A DNA stretch of 64,000 nt, taken from positions 2,914,001 through 2,978,000 of the forward strand of contig CP085323.1 of NCBI GenBank assembly GCA_022870745.1, in the 5' to 3' direction. The DNA comes from Silvibacterium acidisoli (lineage in GTDB: Bacteria; Acidobacteriota; Terriglobia; Terriglobales; Acidobacteriaceae). How positions within the stretch are numbered: the first letter of the stretch is position 1; each line of letters begins with the position of its first letter. Below, piece by piece: positions 45,281-54,528 of the stretch. The notes below the pieces were generated by a model. It did no database searches. It was not told where the DNA came from and was given only the letters and a program-made list of their open reading frames with translations. A program made the position numbers and the translations under genes.

Positions 45281-47149
45281 ATGTCGATACTGAAGCCTCG
45301 AACTACGCGCGGGCAATTGATGGCCGGACTCGTCCTCTTCGAGCTCGTCGTGCTGTCAGTGTTTGCAATCCTGCTTCTGCGTGAGCAGCGGATGCAGATC
45401 GTTCAGCGTGCCGATCGCCGGCTCGAATACCAGGCGCGCCTATTCTCACTTGAGAGTGCCGACGCACTTCAGGACCATGAATTCGCCATGCTCCGGCAGA
45501 TTCTTCATGCCATGCGACAGGCTCCGAGTGTGCGCGCTGCCCAGCTCACGGATATGCAGGGCAGGACCCTTTACAGCACAGAGCCGAGTACGGAAGGTAA
45601 GATCCTGCTGTCTCCGCTCGAGCGAAAGTACCTGCGAAACCTGCCTGGTCCACAGATCTTCTCTACTGATGCCCACAACCGGGAGGTTGTTGCGCCTGTT
45701 ATAGCGAATGGTGCGCAGCAGGCCCTGATCTGGGTTTACTCGAACGATAGCGTTGACCTGGCCCAGGAAAGAAAGGTGCTGGGTATCGGGCTGCTCTCGG
45801 CGATCTTCGGCATCGTCAGCTGCACGATATTTGCCAGTCTGCTTGCGCGTTCGATTGCCAAGCCGTTGAGCGTGCTTACCCGCGCGACACGTCAGCTCGT
45901 CCGCAATCCCGAGGACACATCGTCATTTCCACTGCCGGTCACATCCACGAACGAAGTGGCTGGACTCACCATGGCGTTCAACCTGATGGTCGCGTCGATC
46001 CAGGAGCAGCGCGCGGGGCTCAACGATACGCTTGCATTGCTCGATTCGATGCTGGCCAATGCTCCCATCGGTTTCGCGTTCTTCGACCGCAAGCTGCGTT
46101 TCGTGCGCGTGAATCATTTCATGGCGAGGATGAACGGCCTCGCCGTCAGCCGCCACCTTGGCCGCACCGTAGCGGAGATCTTTCCAGAGGTAGCCAGCCG
46201 CAGCCTTGAGAACGCAATCGAGCGTGTCTTCGAGACCGGGCAGGCGGTTCGGGATCTCGAACTGATCGAAGGTTCTCTCGATGAAATACTGCGGGCGCGG
46301 AGCTGGCTTGCCAATGTTTATCCCGTTCGCACGGATACGCAGACTGTCCGGTGGGTAGGTGTCATTCTTGTGGATACCACCGAGCGCCACCGCTCCGAAG
46401 ATGCCCTGCGCAAGTCGGAGAAACTGGCCGCTGCCGGACGTCTTGCAGCCTCGATCGCGCACGAGATCAACAATCCACTCGAGGCGATTACGAATCTGCT
46501 CTTCCTGTTGCGGCAGGGCAAACTCGACGAGGAATCAGCTCATTATCTCGACATGGCGCAGCACGAGGTGGCGCGCGTTTCCGAGATTACGCAGCAGACG
46601 CTGCGCTTCTACCGCCAGTCGACGGTTGCCGTAATGACCACACTGAGCGAACTGCTCGACTCCGTGCTCACATTGCACCAGGGGCGGGTCAGCTCGCTCC
46701 AGGTGGAGGTGATCCGCTGCTATGAAGAAGAAACGCCGCTCTATTGCTTCGCTGGTGAGCTTCGCCAGCTCTTTGCAAACCTCATCGGCAACGCGCTCGA
46801 TGCGATGAGTCCGGATGGTGGACGCCTGCTGCTAAGGGTGCGAGCGGCCCATTCCGCGCGAAATCCCGAGGTTAAGGGCGTCCGCGTGACCGTTGCCGAT
46901 ACCGGCACCGGTATGAGGCCCGATGTAAAGCGGAGAATCTTCGAACCCTTCTTTACGACCAAGGATGCAACCGGCACCGGCCTTGGCCTCTGGGTGAGTG
47001 CGGAGATTATCGCCAAGCATCGCGGCACGGTCTTCGTACGCAGCCTGGAGCGCAGTGCGGACAGGCCGGGAGGAACCGTGTTCACCGTGTTCTTTCCGAT
47101 TCCGGAAGAAAAACCAGACGGTTTACGAGGCGGGAATCCCGCGCAGTGA
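45281..47149 (+). CDS. PAS/HAMP sensor histidine kinase
   Basis: A membrane sensor of 622 residues. TM1 is about 13-34, a periplasmic loop spans 35-165, TM2 about 166-188 and HAMP to about 240. A PAS domain follows (about 250-370, APIGFAFFDRKLRFVRVN). The HisKA motif has phospho-accepting His394 (AASIAHEINNPLEAITNLL). The HATPase shows the N box (NLIGNALDAM), DTGTGM and GTGLGLWVS. No response regulator is adjacent, so it is an orphan. Chosen start ATG 45281 is two codons into a TTG-initiated frame. Its last 27 bases overlap the 3' end of the convergent lipoprotein gene. Confidence 0.9.
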   Translation: MSILKPRTTRGQLMAGLVLFELVVLSVFAILLLREQRMQIVQRADRRLEYQARLFSLESADALQDHEFAMLRQILHAMRQAPSVRAAQLTDMQGRTLYSTEPSTEGKILLSPLERKYLRNLPGPQIFSTDAHNREVVAPVIANGAQQALIWVYSNDSVDLAQERKVLGIGLLSAIFGIVSCTIFASLLARSIAKPLSVLTRATRQLVRNPEDTSSFPLPVTSTNEVAGLTMAFNLMVASIQEQRAGLNDTLALLDSMLANAPIGFAFFDRKLRFVRVNHFMARMNGLAVSRHLGRTVAEIFPEVASRSLENAIERVFETGQAVRDLELIEGSLDEILRARSWLANVYPVRTDTQTVRWVGVILVDTTERHRSEDALRKSEKLAAAGRLAASIAHEINNPLEAITNLLFLLRQGKLDEESAHYLDMAQHEVARVSEITQQTLRFYRQSTVAVMTTLSELLDSVLTLHQGRVSSLQVEVIRCYEEETPLYCFAGELRQLFANLIGNALDAMSPDGGRLLLRVRAAHSARNPEVKGVRVTVADTGTGMRPDVKRRIFEPFFTTKDATGTGLGLWVSAEIIAKHRGTVFVRSLERSADRPGGTVFTVFFPIPEEKPDGLRGGNPAQ

Positions 47150-49285
47150 GCAGCTCGAAACCGCCGGTCCGTTCAGGTACTTTGACCGCGTCACGTGGAA
47201 GTGATGCATTCTGCGGTAGCGAACCCTCAGTCCTCCGATAGTCAATGGCATCGACTCGGGCGTCTTATCCATGTCGACCAGCACAAGCACGGCGGGCTGA
47301 GTGGGGTCGTCCAGGCTCTGCGCTACTCCGGCACCGAAGATCGCAGGATCCTGCATGAGCTGCTTCGCATATTGCCGGACGACATTCTCCGCCTGGTTCA
47401 GTACCGGCTGCGACAGGTGAATTCCCTCGGCCTGGGCAGGTGCCGGCGGCATCCGGTCGCGTGCGATGGAGTCTTCATCCGTTGCGACGACCTGCGTGCG
47501 GAGCCCGCCCACCGTAGCCGGGACCGCGACGTTGCCCTTTGACTTGTCAGTGTAGACAATGATCGCCGCTTCTCCCGGACTGTCGAGGCTGCGTCCCGCG
47601 GCTACAGAGAACACGCCCGCTGCGCGATTCACCAGCGCCGCTCCTGCGGTTTCAGCTACCGTTTTTGCGCGGGCCATGAGCGGAGCAGGCACGAACGCGG
47701 CGGACTGCGTGGCATTGTCGTAGCGAATGCAAGCGACCGGATGCGGCGTGTCTGTTCCTGCGACCGTCAGCTTTGTACCCGCGCTGGCGCTGAGTTCCTT
47801 AAGCACGTCTCCGATTGGGTTTGCCACGCTCATGCCGTTTCCGCTGCCGTCGGTGCCCCCGGCAAAGAAGAGACCTACCGGCTGGGCGTTCGTGGCGTCG
47901 ACGATGAGAGCGCCCGAGTCCCCGCTGTCAGAGAAACTGTCACCAGCGATGCCGATCTGGCCGGTAAATGTCTTCGCGGTGTATGGCTGGGTTTCGGCGC
48001 AGTCCTTGTAGTATTCGATGCGCACGCTCAGGTCGACTGCATCGACTGTCGAGCAGGTAAGACCCGTGGTGCGGCCACTCTTGGCAACTTCCAGCTCGCC
48101 GAGATTTGCCGCGTTCAAAGCTTCGCCATTTCCCGCGACGGGAGGTCCGGAGGCAAGCGAATCCCTCACACTGCTTCCCATCTGCAGGATGGGCCCGGAG
48201 GGGTCGACCGCGCCCTGAGCCACTGCTGCCAGTGCGGCGTCGACATTCGTGGACTCGTCAGCAAGCGGCAGAAAATACTTAAGCGTCGCGACGGGTCGTA
48301 CGGTCGATCCGGCACGGCTTGCAGGCATGCATCCGTTATCGATCAGCCCCGGCGAGTCGATGGCGTCGCCAACCTTCGCCTGGTCCGACTCGGCCAGCAC
48401 GTGATTGTTGCTCAGCACATACTGGTTCTTGGCCGAATCCTCAACCAGCGCGCCGAGTGTTCCACCGCAGCAGTCGGCAATGTACGATTCGCCGTCGTGT
48501 CCGCGATAGGTGTCGAAGTCATTGTCATTGCTGCCTGAGCCGCCAAGGACAATTCTGCCGTCCTGCGCCGATTGATTGATCTGCGGGCTGCTGTTGATGC
48601 CGTTGGGGTTGAGCAGGATTTTCAGCGGAGAGGTGATCTGCGTTCCGTTTACCGAACCGACCAGGTAGACCGTTCCATTTTCGGGAATATTAGCCGGGGC
48701 AAGGTAACTGACCTTGCATCGTGTGAACTGGTCGAGCGTGCGCTGGCAGCCGGATACGTTCAGGCTGCCAAGATCGCTGATACTGTTGCCGCGCTGCCTG
48801 CTCTCGAGCGACCACTCAACCGTCCCGGCGTTCACCTCGGCAATTTCAGCCGTTACATCGAGTGTGCCTCCGGAGGTGAGCGCGGCATTCTCAGGAAGCA
48901 GCGGCTGGACGAAGCCTGGTGTGACCTCGATCAGCGCCGTCTGCGTGACGGCAGGATCTGAGGCCAGAGCCGCGGCAACCTGCACCTCGATGCGGTCGCG
49001 CGACAGCGCTCCCGGCGGCGTGTAGATACCCTGGGCGCTGATGTGGCCTTGCCCTAGCGATGAGGCATTATTGCCGCTAACCACCGTCCATGCGACGTTT
49101 GCACTGTCGCCGGAGCGCAGCAGGGCGCGGAAACTTGCCTGTCCATTGGACGGGATGCTGGAAGCCGACCCGTAAACAGCCAGCGCACCGCCTGTGCTCA
49201 TGCCATTGAACTGCCCGGTCCCGCAGCCGGCCAGCAGCAGGGCCGGCGCCGCGAGGGCAGAGTATGACTTGAGCCGTTTCAACAT
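47123..49285 (-). CDS. Trypsin-like serine protease lipoprotein with C-terminal repeats
   Basis: A 720-residue lipoprotein. ALLLAGC places the lipidated Cys at 21. Two Ig-like regions (about 30-125 and 130-230) precede an S1-type protease domain with candidate triad His295 (LSNNHVLA), Asp349 (STNVDAAL) and Ser457 (DSGDSGAL). The C-terminus holds two copies of a ~50-residue module (about 554-602 and 642-690), each of the form 'GV..SLD.P..AAIIV..DK...P.T.GGLR'. ATG 49285 is chosen because AGGA lies 9 nt upstream; a TTG three codons earlier is the alternative. Substrate unknown. It converges with and overlaps the histidine kinase gene. Confidence 0.85.
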   Translation of the reverse strand: MLKRLKSYSALAAPALLLAGCGTGQFNGMSTGGALAVYGSASSIPSNGQASFRALLRSGDSANVAWTVVSGNNASSLGQGHISAQGIYTPPGALSRDRIEVQVAAALASDPAVTQTALIEVTPGFVQPLLPENAALTSGGTLDVTAEIAEVNAGTVEWSLESRQRGNSISDLGSLNVSGCQRTLDQFTRCKVSYLAPANIPENGTVYLVGSVNGTQITSPLKILLNPNGINSSPQINQSAQDGRIVLGGSGSNDNDFDTYRGHDGESYIADCCGGTLGALVEDSAKNQYVLSNNHVLAESDQAKVGDAIDSPGLIDNGCMPASRAGSTVRPVATLKYFLPLADESTNVDAALAAVAQGAVDPSGPILQMGSSVRDSLASGPPVAGNGEALNAANLGELEVAKSGRTTGLTCSTVDAVDLSVRIEYYKDCAETQPYTAKTFTGQIGIAGDSFSDSGDSGALIVDATNAQPVGLFFAGGTDGSGNGMSVANPIGDVLKELSASAGTKLTVAGTDTPHPVACIRYDNATQSAAFVPAPLMARAKTVAETAGAALVNRAAGVFSVAAGRSLDSPGEAAIIVYTDKSKGNVAVPATVGGLRTQVVATDEDSIARDRMPPAPAQAEGIHLSQPVLNQAENVVRQYAKQLMQDPAIFGAGVAQSLDDPTQPAVLVLVDMDKTPESMPLTIGGLRVRYRRMHHFHVTRSKYLNGPAVSSCSLRGIPAS

Positions 49286-49314
49286 CGACGACAATCCTAG
49301 ACTTAGAGTGTGAA

Positions 49315-50127
49315 TTACGAAATGACCCGGCGAAGAAATCCGCGAATACCGATCCAGCCGAGCACCAGCAAAGAAATGAGAAGAGCCAGCAGGATGACCC
49401 CGGAGTACATATGGGGAACGTTGGGCGTGAGCGCCGCGCGCAGGCCTTCACTCATGTAGACAATCGGGTTGACCAGCACCGCGAGTTGCAGCCAGCGGAC
49501 GCGGGTGAGCGCCGCCCACGGATAGTAGACGCAGCCAAGGAAGGTGATTGGTACGACCACGATCGAGAAGACCAGCCCGATCTGCTGCGGCTTCACGTTG
49601 GCCCCGATGGTCAGGCCGAGCGCTCCCGCCACCAGGCTCGAGAGCAGCAGCGTCGCGGCCAGCATCGGCCAGCTCGCCACGTGCACATGTACCGGGTTGG
49701 TAGGGATGTAGATAGCCAACGGCATTACCAGCAGCGCGGCAAGGGTGCTCTGGAGCGCGCTGAAACAGACTTTCTCGATGGCGACGAAGGGTACAGGCAG
49801 AGGAGACATGACGCGATCGTCGATCTCGCGCGTGATACCGAACTCCTGCGACAAAGGCAGCGCCACGGCCGAGATGCCGCTGAACATAATTGCGACCGCC
49901 ATCAGGCCCGGCAGCAGTACCGTGGCAAAGTCTGCGCCGCCGATGGTGTTCGCCTGGCCGATGTGCGGCAGTACGTACGTGAAAACAAAGAGGAACAGCA
50001 ACGGCTGCATGATGATGCGCACGATGAACGGTCCCAGTTCGCGCCGCAGCACGCGCAGATCGCGCAGCATCAAGCCGGCAAAGGCTCCAGCATACGAACC
50101 GCGCCTTGCAGTCTGAAGATTACTCAC
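49315..50127 (-). CDS. ABC-2 type transporter permease
   Basis: A 270-residue inner-membrane protein with about six helices and the ABC-2 signature region (GCVYYPWAALTRVRWLQLAVLVNPIVYMSEGLRAALTP). It is of the DrrB/NodJ type and probably exports drugs, lipids or polysaccharides with its partner ATPase. Its start lies 8 nt inside the 3' end of the ATPase gene, so the two are translationally coupled. Confidence 0.9.
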   Translation of the reverse strand: MSNLQTARRGSYAGAFAGLMLRDLRVLRRELGPFIVRIIMQPLLFLFVFTYVLPHIGQANTIGGADFATVLLPGLMAVAIMFSGISAVALPLSQEFGITREIDDRVMSPLPVPFVAIEKVCFSALQSTLAALLVMPLAIYIPTNPVHVHVASWPMLAATLLLSSLVAGALGLTIGANVKPQQIGLVFSIVVVPITFLGCVYYPWAALTRVRWLQLAVLVNPIVYMSEGLRAALTPNVPHMYSGVILLALLISLLVLGWIGIRGFLRRVIS

Positions 50128-51061
50128 GCAGATCCCTCCCCGTTAGCCGGATAAAGACAGTTTCCAGGGTGGGCTCGTCGATAGATAGATCGCGGACGCC
50201 GTAATCCTGTGCCGCGCGGACAATCTCGGGCAGCAGGCCGTCCGTGCCATGGGCGAAAAGGCGCAGTCCGGAGGCAGTTGTTTCAACGCTGGCAATCTGC
50301 GGAATCGCGCCGAGCTTTTCTGAAAGAGGCGCCAGGTTTTCACAGTGACGCAGGTCGAGCTCCACCACGGTGCTCGCGCCCAGAGTCGTCTTCAGACGAT
50401 CCGGCGTATCGAGGGCCAATGCCTTGCCGTGGTCGATAATTACAAGCCGGTCACAGAGCGCGTCGGCTTCTTCCATGTAATGGGTCGTCAACACGACGGT
50501 GATGCCTTCTTCACGCAGCCTGCGGACGGCATCCCACATGGCGATGCGGCTCTGGGGATCGAGACCTGCGCTCGGTTCGTCGAGAAACAGTACGGCTGGC
50601 CGGTGGGCGATGGCGCGGGCGATCTGGACGCGCTGCTGGAGCCCTCCGGAGAGCTGCGAGGGATAGCTTTTCGCCCTCTCGTGCAGCAGGAACTGCTTCA
50701 GCAGGGCACCGGCGCGTTCCCTGGATTCGGCGTTGCTGAATCCGAAGTAGCGGCAGTGAAAATAGAGGTTCTCGAAGATCGTCAGCGAACGGTCGAGGGT
50801 GTTGTACTGCGGAACCACTCCGATATTCCGGCGGGCCTGCGCCGGCTGGGCGACGACGTCTACTCCGGCGATCGTAACCCGTCCGCTGGTGGGCAGAATG
50901 CGGGTGGTGCAGATGCCGATGGTCGTGGTCTTGCCCGCGCCGTTCGGGCCAAGCAGCCCAAACAACTCGCCGCGCTCGACGGTGAGGTCGATCCCGTCGA
51001 CAGCTGCTACTTTTTGCTGGTCGTAAACCTTGGTGAGTCCTGCTATTTCAACAATCGGCAA
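50120..51061 (-). CDS. ABC transporter ATP-binding protein (DrrA type)
   Basis: A 313-residue ATPase. Walker A is GLLGPNGAGKTTT, the signature LSGGLQQRVQIARAIAHRP, Walker B AVLFLDEPSAGLD, and the H-loop is TTHYMEEAD. The ~80-residue C-terminal extension is typical of DrrA-like exporters. The start is TTG with GGGTGAA upstream. Partner of the ABC-2 permease; the substrate is not deducible. Confidence 0.92.
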   Translation of the reverse strand: MPIVEIAGLTKVYDQQKVAAVDGIDLTVERGELFGLLGPNGAGKTTTIGICTTRILPTSGRVTIAGVDVVAQPAQARRNIGVVPQYNTLDRSLTIFENLYFHCRYFGFSNAESRERAGALLKQFLLHERAKSYPSQLSGGLQQRVQIARAIAHRPAVLFLDEPSAGLDPQSRIAMWDAVRRLREEGITVVLTTHYMEEADALCDRLVIIDHGKALALDTPDRLKTTLGASTVVELDLRHCENLAPLSEKLGAIPQIASVETTASGLRLFAHGTDGLLPEIVRAAQDYGVRDLSIDEPTLETVFIRLTGRDLRE

Positions 51062-51110
51062 AAGTTCACCCGTCTGCGTTTTTCCTTACCAGTGTACCGG
51101 CAAAGAATAC

Positions 51111-51377
51111 TCAGGCTGCGGAGACTTTACCGTCGCCTGCGGGCACGAATTCTGCCGTAACCGCCGGAACCGCGATGGTACGGGCCTGCCGCATGCGGCG
51201 CAACTCGCGGTTGCTCAAGGGACGCAGGGTGATTGGTGAGTAGTAGAGGTGCCTGCCGCACTCCAGACAGACCTTGTAGGTCTCGTCTTTTAGCGTAAAA
51301 GGACGAGTAAGGCGTTCATGCCGGCAGCCAAAGAAGATATCCAAGAAGAAGTTCACCACAGCAGAAACAAATTTCAT
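51111..51377 (-). CDS. Small zinc-ribbon-like conserved protein
   Basis: An 88-residue protein. After a hydrophobic N-terminus (AVVNFFLDIFFG) come C18-x-H20 and C37-x2-C40 (GCRHERLTRPF...YKVCLECGRHLYYSP), a probable metal site. I recall similar 'C.H...T.PFT....Y.VCL.CG..' proteins in Acidobacteria; function unknown. It lies 49 nt upstream of the ABC ATPase start on the same strand and could be co-transcribed with it. Confidence 0.72.
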   Translation of the reverse strand: MKFVSAVVNFFLDIFFGCRHERLTRPFTLKDETYKVCLECGRHLYYSPITLRPLSNRELRRMRQARTIAVPAVTAEFVPAGDGKVSAA

Positions 51378-51500
51378 GTCTTACTCCTGCGGTTTCTGTG
51401 CCTGGCGAGGGAGGGGAGCAACAGCCGGCCTGAAACCATCCGCAAACCATTGGATGTCAGCTGTGGGCTGCCGTCGCTGCCCCTTCCGTGGGATTTACCT

Positions 51501-52508
51501 TCAGAGAGCGATTACCAGCTTCCCAAAGTGGGAACCGCCAGCCATCGCCTGGAATGCGCCAGGCGCATTTTTAAAGGGAAATACTTCGTGGATATGCGGT
51601 TGCAGACGATGAAGTGCAATGGCGGCGTTCATCTCCTCGAAGTCCGCACGCGAACCCACATAGATACCCTGCACGCGGATCTGGCTCATCAGAATTGGAC
51701 CGATCGGCACTGGCTCGCTTGTCTGACTGAGAACTCCGATCTGGGCGACGGTGCCCCCTGTCCGGACAGCTTTGAGCGACTGACCGAAAGTGCCTGCTCC
51801 ACCGACTTCGACAACCAGATCAGCGCCGACTCCGTTCGTCTCCTGCATCACCCACTTTGCCCATTCGGGATTCTTGCGGTAGTTAAAGCCCGCGTCCAGG
51901 CCCAAGTCCTTTGCTTTGGCCAGTTTTTCCTCACTGCTCGAGGTTCCAATCACCCTTGCGCCGGCAAGTCTTGCGAACTGCAGGGCAAAGATAGACACGC
52001 CTCCGGTTCCTTGAATAACAACGGTGTCGCAGCTGCGGATCTGCCCGGTACGGACCACGGCGTTCCATGCGGTTACGCCGGCACAGGGGAGGGTAGAGGC
52101 CTCTTCCCACGTGAGGTGGTCGGGCACCTTTACGACACCCGGTTCATGCAGGATGACCTTTTCGGCCAGCATACCGTCCACGTCTCCGCCTAAAGCGCCC
52201 TTTTGCTTGGCGGCAGCTGGCTTTCCATCGATCCAGTTCTGCATGAAGATGCCTGCGACCCGATCCCCAACCTTCACACTGGAAACACCTTCGCCGATCG
52301 CGAGCACTTCTCCGGCTCCGTCCGAGCAGGGGATGCGCGGGAGTTCCATTTTGGGGTTGTAGCGTCCTTCCACGACCATCAGATCGCGGTAGTTCAGGGA
52401 GACGGCCTTCACCGCAATGAGAACCTCGCCCGGGCCGGGTTGTGGATCGGGGCGCTCGGCCATCTCCAGTTTGTCGACGCCGAAGGAGGATATCCGCCAA
52501 AACTTCAT
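51501..52508 (-). CDS. Zinc-type alcohol dehydrogenase-like NAD(P) oxidoreductase
   Basis: A 335-residue medium-chain dehydrogenase/reductase. The N-terminal GroES-like fold has RPDPQPGPGEVLIAVKAVSLNYRDLMVVEGRY and PRIPCSDGAGEVLAIGEGV. The Rossmann part has VVIQGTGGVSIFALQFARLAGARVIGTSSS. The usual catalytic Cys/Asp zinc ligands of true alcohol dehydrogenases are largely absent (YRD replaces C.SD), so a quinone-oxidoreductase or enoyl-reductase activity is more likely. The frame is open to 52823, but ATG 52508 with AAGGA at 6-nt spacing is the real start. Confidence 0.88.
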   Translation of the reverse strand: MKFWRISSFGVDKLEMAERPDPQPGPGEVLIAVKAVSLNYRDLMVVEGRYNPKMELPRIPCSDGAGEVLAIGEGVSSVKVGDRVAGIFMQNWIDGKPAAAKQKGALGGDVDGMLAEKVILHEPGVVKVPDHLTWEEASTLPCAGVTAWNAVVRTGQIRSCDTVVIQGTGGVSIFALQFARLAGARVIGTSSSEEKLAKAKDLGLDAGFNYRKNPEWAKWVMQETNGVGADLVVEVGGAGTFGQSLKAVRTGGTVAQIGVLSQTSEPVPIGPILMSQIRVQGIYVGSRADFEEMNAAIALHRLQPHIHEVFPFKNAPGAFQAMAGGSHFGKLVIAL

Positions 52509-52585
52509 TCGTTTTCCTTTCGAAAGTAATTGTTTGTCGTTGGGAAAGGCTTCAGGAACGGCTGTCGCGCCTGTAGCATAGAACC

Positions 52586-52828
52586 ATGGCAAAGGGATGG
52601 GAAAGCAAGTCAGCAGAAGAACAGGTGAACGAAAAGCAGGCAGCCGTGGAGAATCCTGAACCGGGCAGTAAGACAGTGTCAGCCGCCGAAGCGAATCGCC
52701 GCCGCCAGCGCCAGGCTCTCGAGATCCAGAGAGAGCGCATTCTCGACGAGCGGACTTCGAACCCGCATCGCCGTGCCGCGCTCGCAGCCGCGCTCGCAGA
52801 TATCGAAGCACGGCTCGAGGCACTGTAA
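52586..52828 (+). CDS. Conserved small charged protein, 80 aa
   Basis: Unknown function. The N-terminus MAKGWESKSAEEQ and the helical C-terminus (RRRQRQALEIQRERILDERTSN...ALAAALADIEARLEAL) suggest a short coiled-coil protein. I recall MAKGWESK.VE.Q-type small proteins in Acidobacteria. It is divergent from the dehydrogenase and converges with the following minus-strand gene, with 4 nt between stops. Confidence 0.68.
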   Translation: MAKGWESKSAEEQVNEKQAAVENPEPGSKTVSAAEANRRRQRQALEIQRERILDERTSNPHRRAALAAALADIEARLEAL

Positions 52829-52832
52829 AGGG

Positions 52833-53720
52833 TCAATTACCTTCTCCGGGCAGCGTCGTGTTCTGCACGAACCGGTAGTAGCCTGCTGCCCAGTCACTTT
52901 CCTTCAATCCGGATTCCACGGCCGCCTTCAGGGTGGCCGCAAAGCTGTTTGCCAACGGAGTTTCCGCCCCGGCATCGGCTGCCGCTTCGCGGAAGAGACG
53001 CATGTCCTTCACTCCAAGAGCGATGGTCGCCTCGGGTTTTTCCGGCGGGGTGAGCATGACCTTGCCGTAGGCCTCGTAAAACGGCGAGCGGAAAAGCGCC
53101 TGGTTCACCGTCTCCATATAAACCTTCGGATCGATGCCTGTAGCTTCGGCGTAAGCAAGACCCTCGGAGAGTGAGGCGATCATTGCGGTGATGAGAAAGT
53201 TTCCGCCCAGTTTCATGGCGTGCGCCGCCTGCGGCTGGTCAGAGATGATGGTCACACCGCGGCTATAGTGATCGAAGAGCGGCTGCACTTTATCCAGTGC
53301 GTCCGCGGCTCCGGCTGCGACCGTCCACAGCTTGCCGTCCTCGGCGACGTTAGGGCGCCCGAAGACCGGTGCGGCAACATAGTGTTGCCCCGCTGCATGG
53401 TGTTCTGCAGCCAGATGCGCGGAGAGCTTTACGCTGATCGTACTGAGGGCCACATGAGTCGAGCCTGCGGGCATGGACTTCAATACGCCGTCTTTCAGCA
53501 GGACGCTTTCTACGGCGGCATCGTCGGTGAACATGGAGAAGACAACTTCCGCGTCTCTGACGGCTTCGCTCGACGTGGCGGCTACATGTGCTCCCGCCTG
53601 TGCGAGCGGTTCGGCGTGCGCGGCTGTGCGGTTCCATACGGTAAGGGAATGGCCGCCGCTAAGCAGGTGCCGGGCGATGGGACTGCCCATTTTCCCCAGG
53701 CCGAGAAAAGCAATACGCAT
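52833..53720 (-). CDS. NAD(P)-dependent beta-hydroxyacid dehydrogenase
   Basis: A 295-residue enzyme of the 3-hydroxyisobutyrate/6-phosphogluconate dehydrogenase family. The N-terminal Rossmann motif is AFLGLGKMGSPIARHLL, the substrate loop ALSTIS with APVFGRPNVAEDG, and catalytic Lys170 is in AMKLGGNF. The PVFGRP form is common in 'NAD(P)-dependent oxidoreductases' close to glyoxylate/succinic-semialdehyde reductases. Substrate cannot be fixed. The start is ATG 53720, without a strong Shine-Dalgarno. Confidence 0.9.
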   Translation of the reverse strand: MRIAFLGLGKMGSPIARHLLSGGHSLTVWNRTAAHAEPLAQAGAHVAATSSEAVRDAEVVFSMFTDDAAVESVLLKDGVLKSMPAGSTHVALSTISVKLSAHLAAEHHAAGQHYVAAPVFGRPNVAEDGKLWTVAAGAADALDKVQPLFDHYSRGVTIISDQPQAAHAMKLGGNFLITAMIASLSEGLAYAEATGIDPKVYMETVNQALFRSPFYEAYGKVMLTPPEKPEATIALGVKDMRLFREAAADAGAETPLANSFAATLKAAVESGLKESDWAAGYYRFVQNTTLPGEGN

Positions 53721-53796
53721 GAAAAAATCCTCCGGGTCTGACCATCTCTTGGATGTCAGGTCCGGAGGATTCGCTTCTGAAGCTGTTGCTGAAGAG

Positions 53797-54528
53797 CTAG
53801 TTCTGAGGGGTGACCAGGCGATGAGCGATGGCGAACATGGCCAGCTCCAGCCGGGTCGAAACGCCGGTCTTATCGAAGGTGTTGGAGAGGTGCCGCTTCA
53901 CGGTCTCCTCGCTCAGGCCGAACTGCTTGGCGATGTCGCGATTGCTGCAGCCTTCCACGATGCAGGCGACGACTTCCATCTCGCGGGGCGTCAGGCCGAA
54001 GGTCTTGCGTTCGGGCACCGCCGCCTGCTTCATCAGGTCGTGCAGCGCGCCGACGAGATTGACCACGCGCTTGCCGCCGATCCAGTAGTCGCCCGAGGAT
54101 ACAGTGCGGATGGCATTGGTCAGGTGATCGGTGAGGGCATCTTTCAGCACGATTCCGCGCGCGCCGATCTGCAGCGCTTCGATGATCTGCTGCGTGGTGA
54201 CGGTGCTGGTGAGCAGGATGATCTTAACCGAGGGGGATCCGCTCATAATGGCGCGCATGGCTTCGAGACCGGGCAGGCGCGGCATGTAGAGATCGAGCAG
54301 CAGAATATCCGGAAGCAGATCGAGAGTCTGTGTGATCGCTTCGTCGCCGTCGCCGGCTTCGCCAACGACATCGAATTCTTCATCGGACTGCAGCATGTTA
54401 CGAACGCCGATGCGCACCACTGGGTGATCGTCTGCCAGAAGGATGCGGATTGTACCGGAGCCGTGCTGGCCGCTTCTGGCCGCTGCCGGGGTTGAAGATT
54501 TCGCCGTTTTAAGTTGAGTGGGGGTCAT
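53797..54528 (-). CDS. NarL/LuxR-family response regulator
   Basis: A 243-residue two-component regulator. After a ~25-residue disordered N-terminus, the receiver domain has acidic DD33-34, phospho-acceptor Asp79 (ILLLDLYMPRLPG) and Lys129. The C-terminal LuxR-type helix-turn-helix reads LTPREMEVVACIVEGCSNRDIAKQFGLSEETVKRHLSNTFDKTGV. The start overlaps the upstream gene's stop by 4 nt (ATGA). The cognate kinase is unidentified. Confidence 0.93.
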   Translation of the reverse strand: MTPTQLKTAKSSTPAAARSGQHGSGTIRILLADDHPVVRIGVRNMLQSDEEFDVVGEAGDGDEAITQTLDLLPDILLLDLYMPRLPGLEAMRAIMSGSPSVKIILLTSTVTTQQIIEALQIGARGIVLKDALTDHLTNAIRTVSSGDYWIGGKRVVNLVGALHDLMKQAAVPERKTFGLTPREMEVVACIVEGCSNRDIAKQFGLSEETVKRHLSNTFDKTGVSTRLELAMFAIAHRLVTPQN

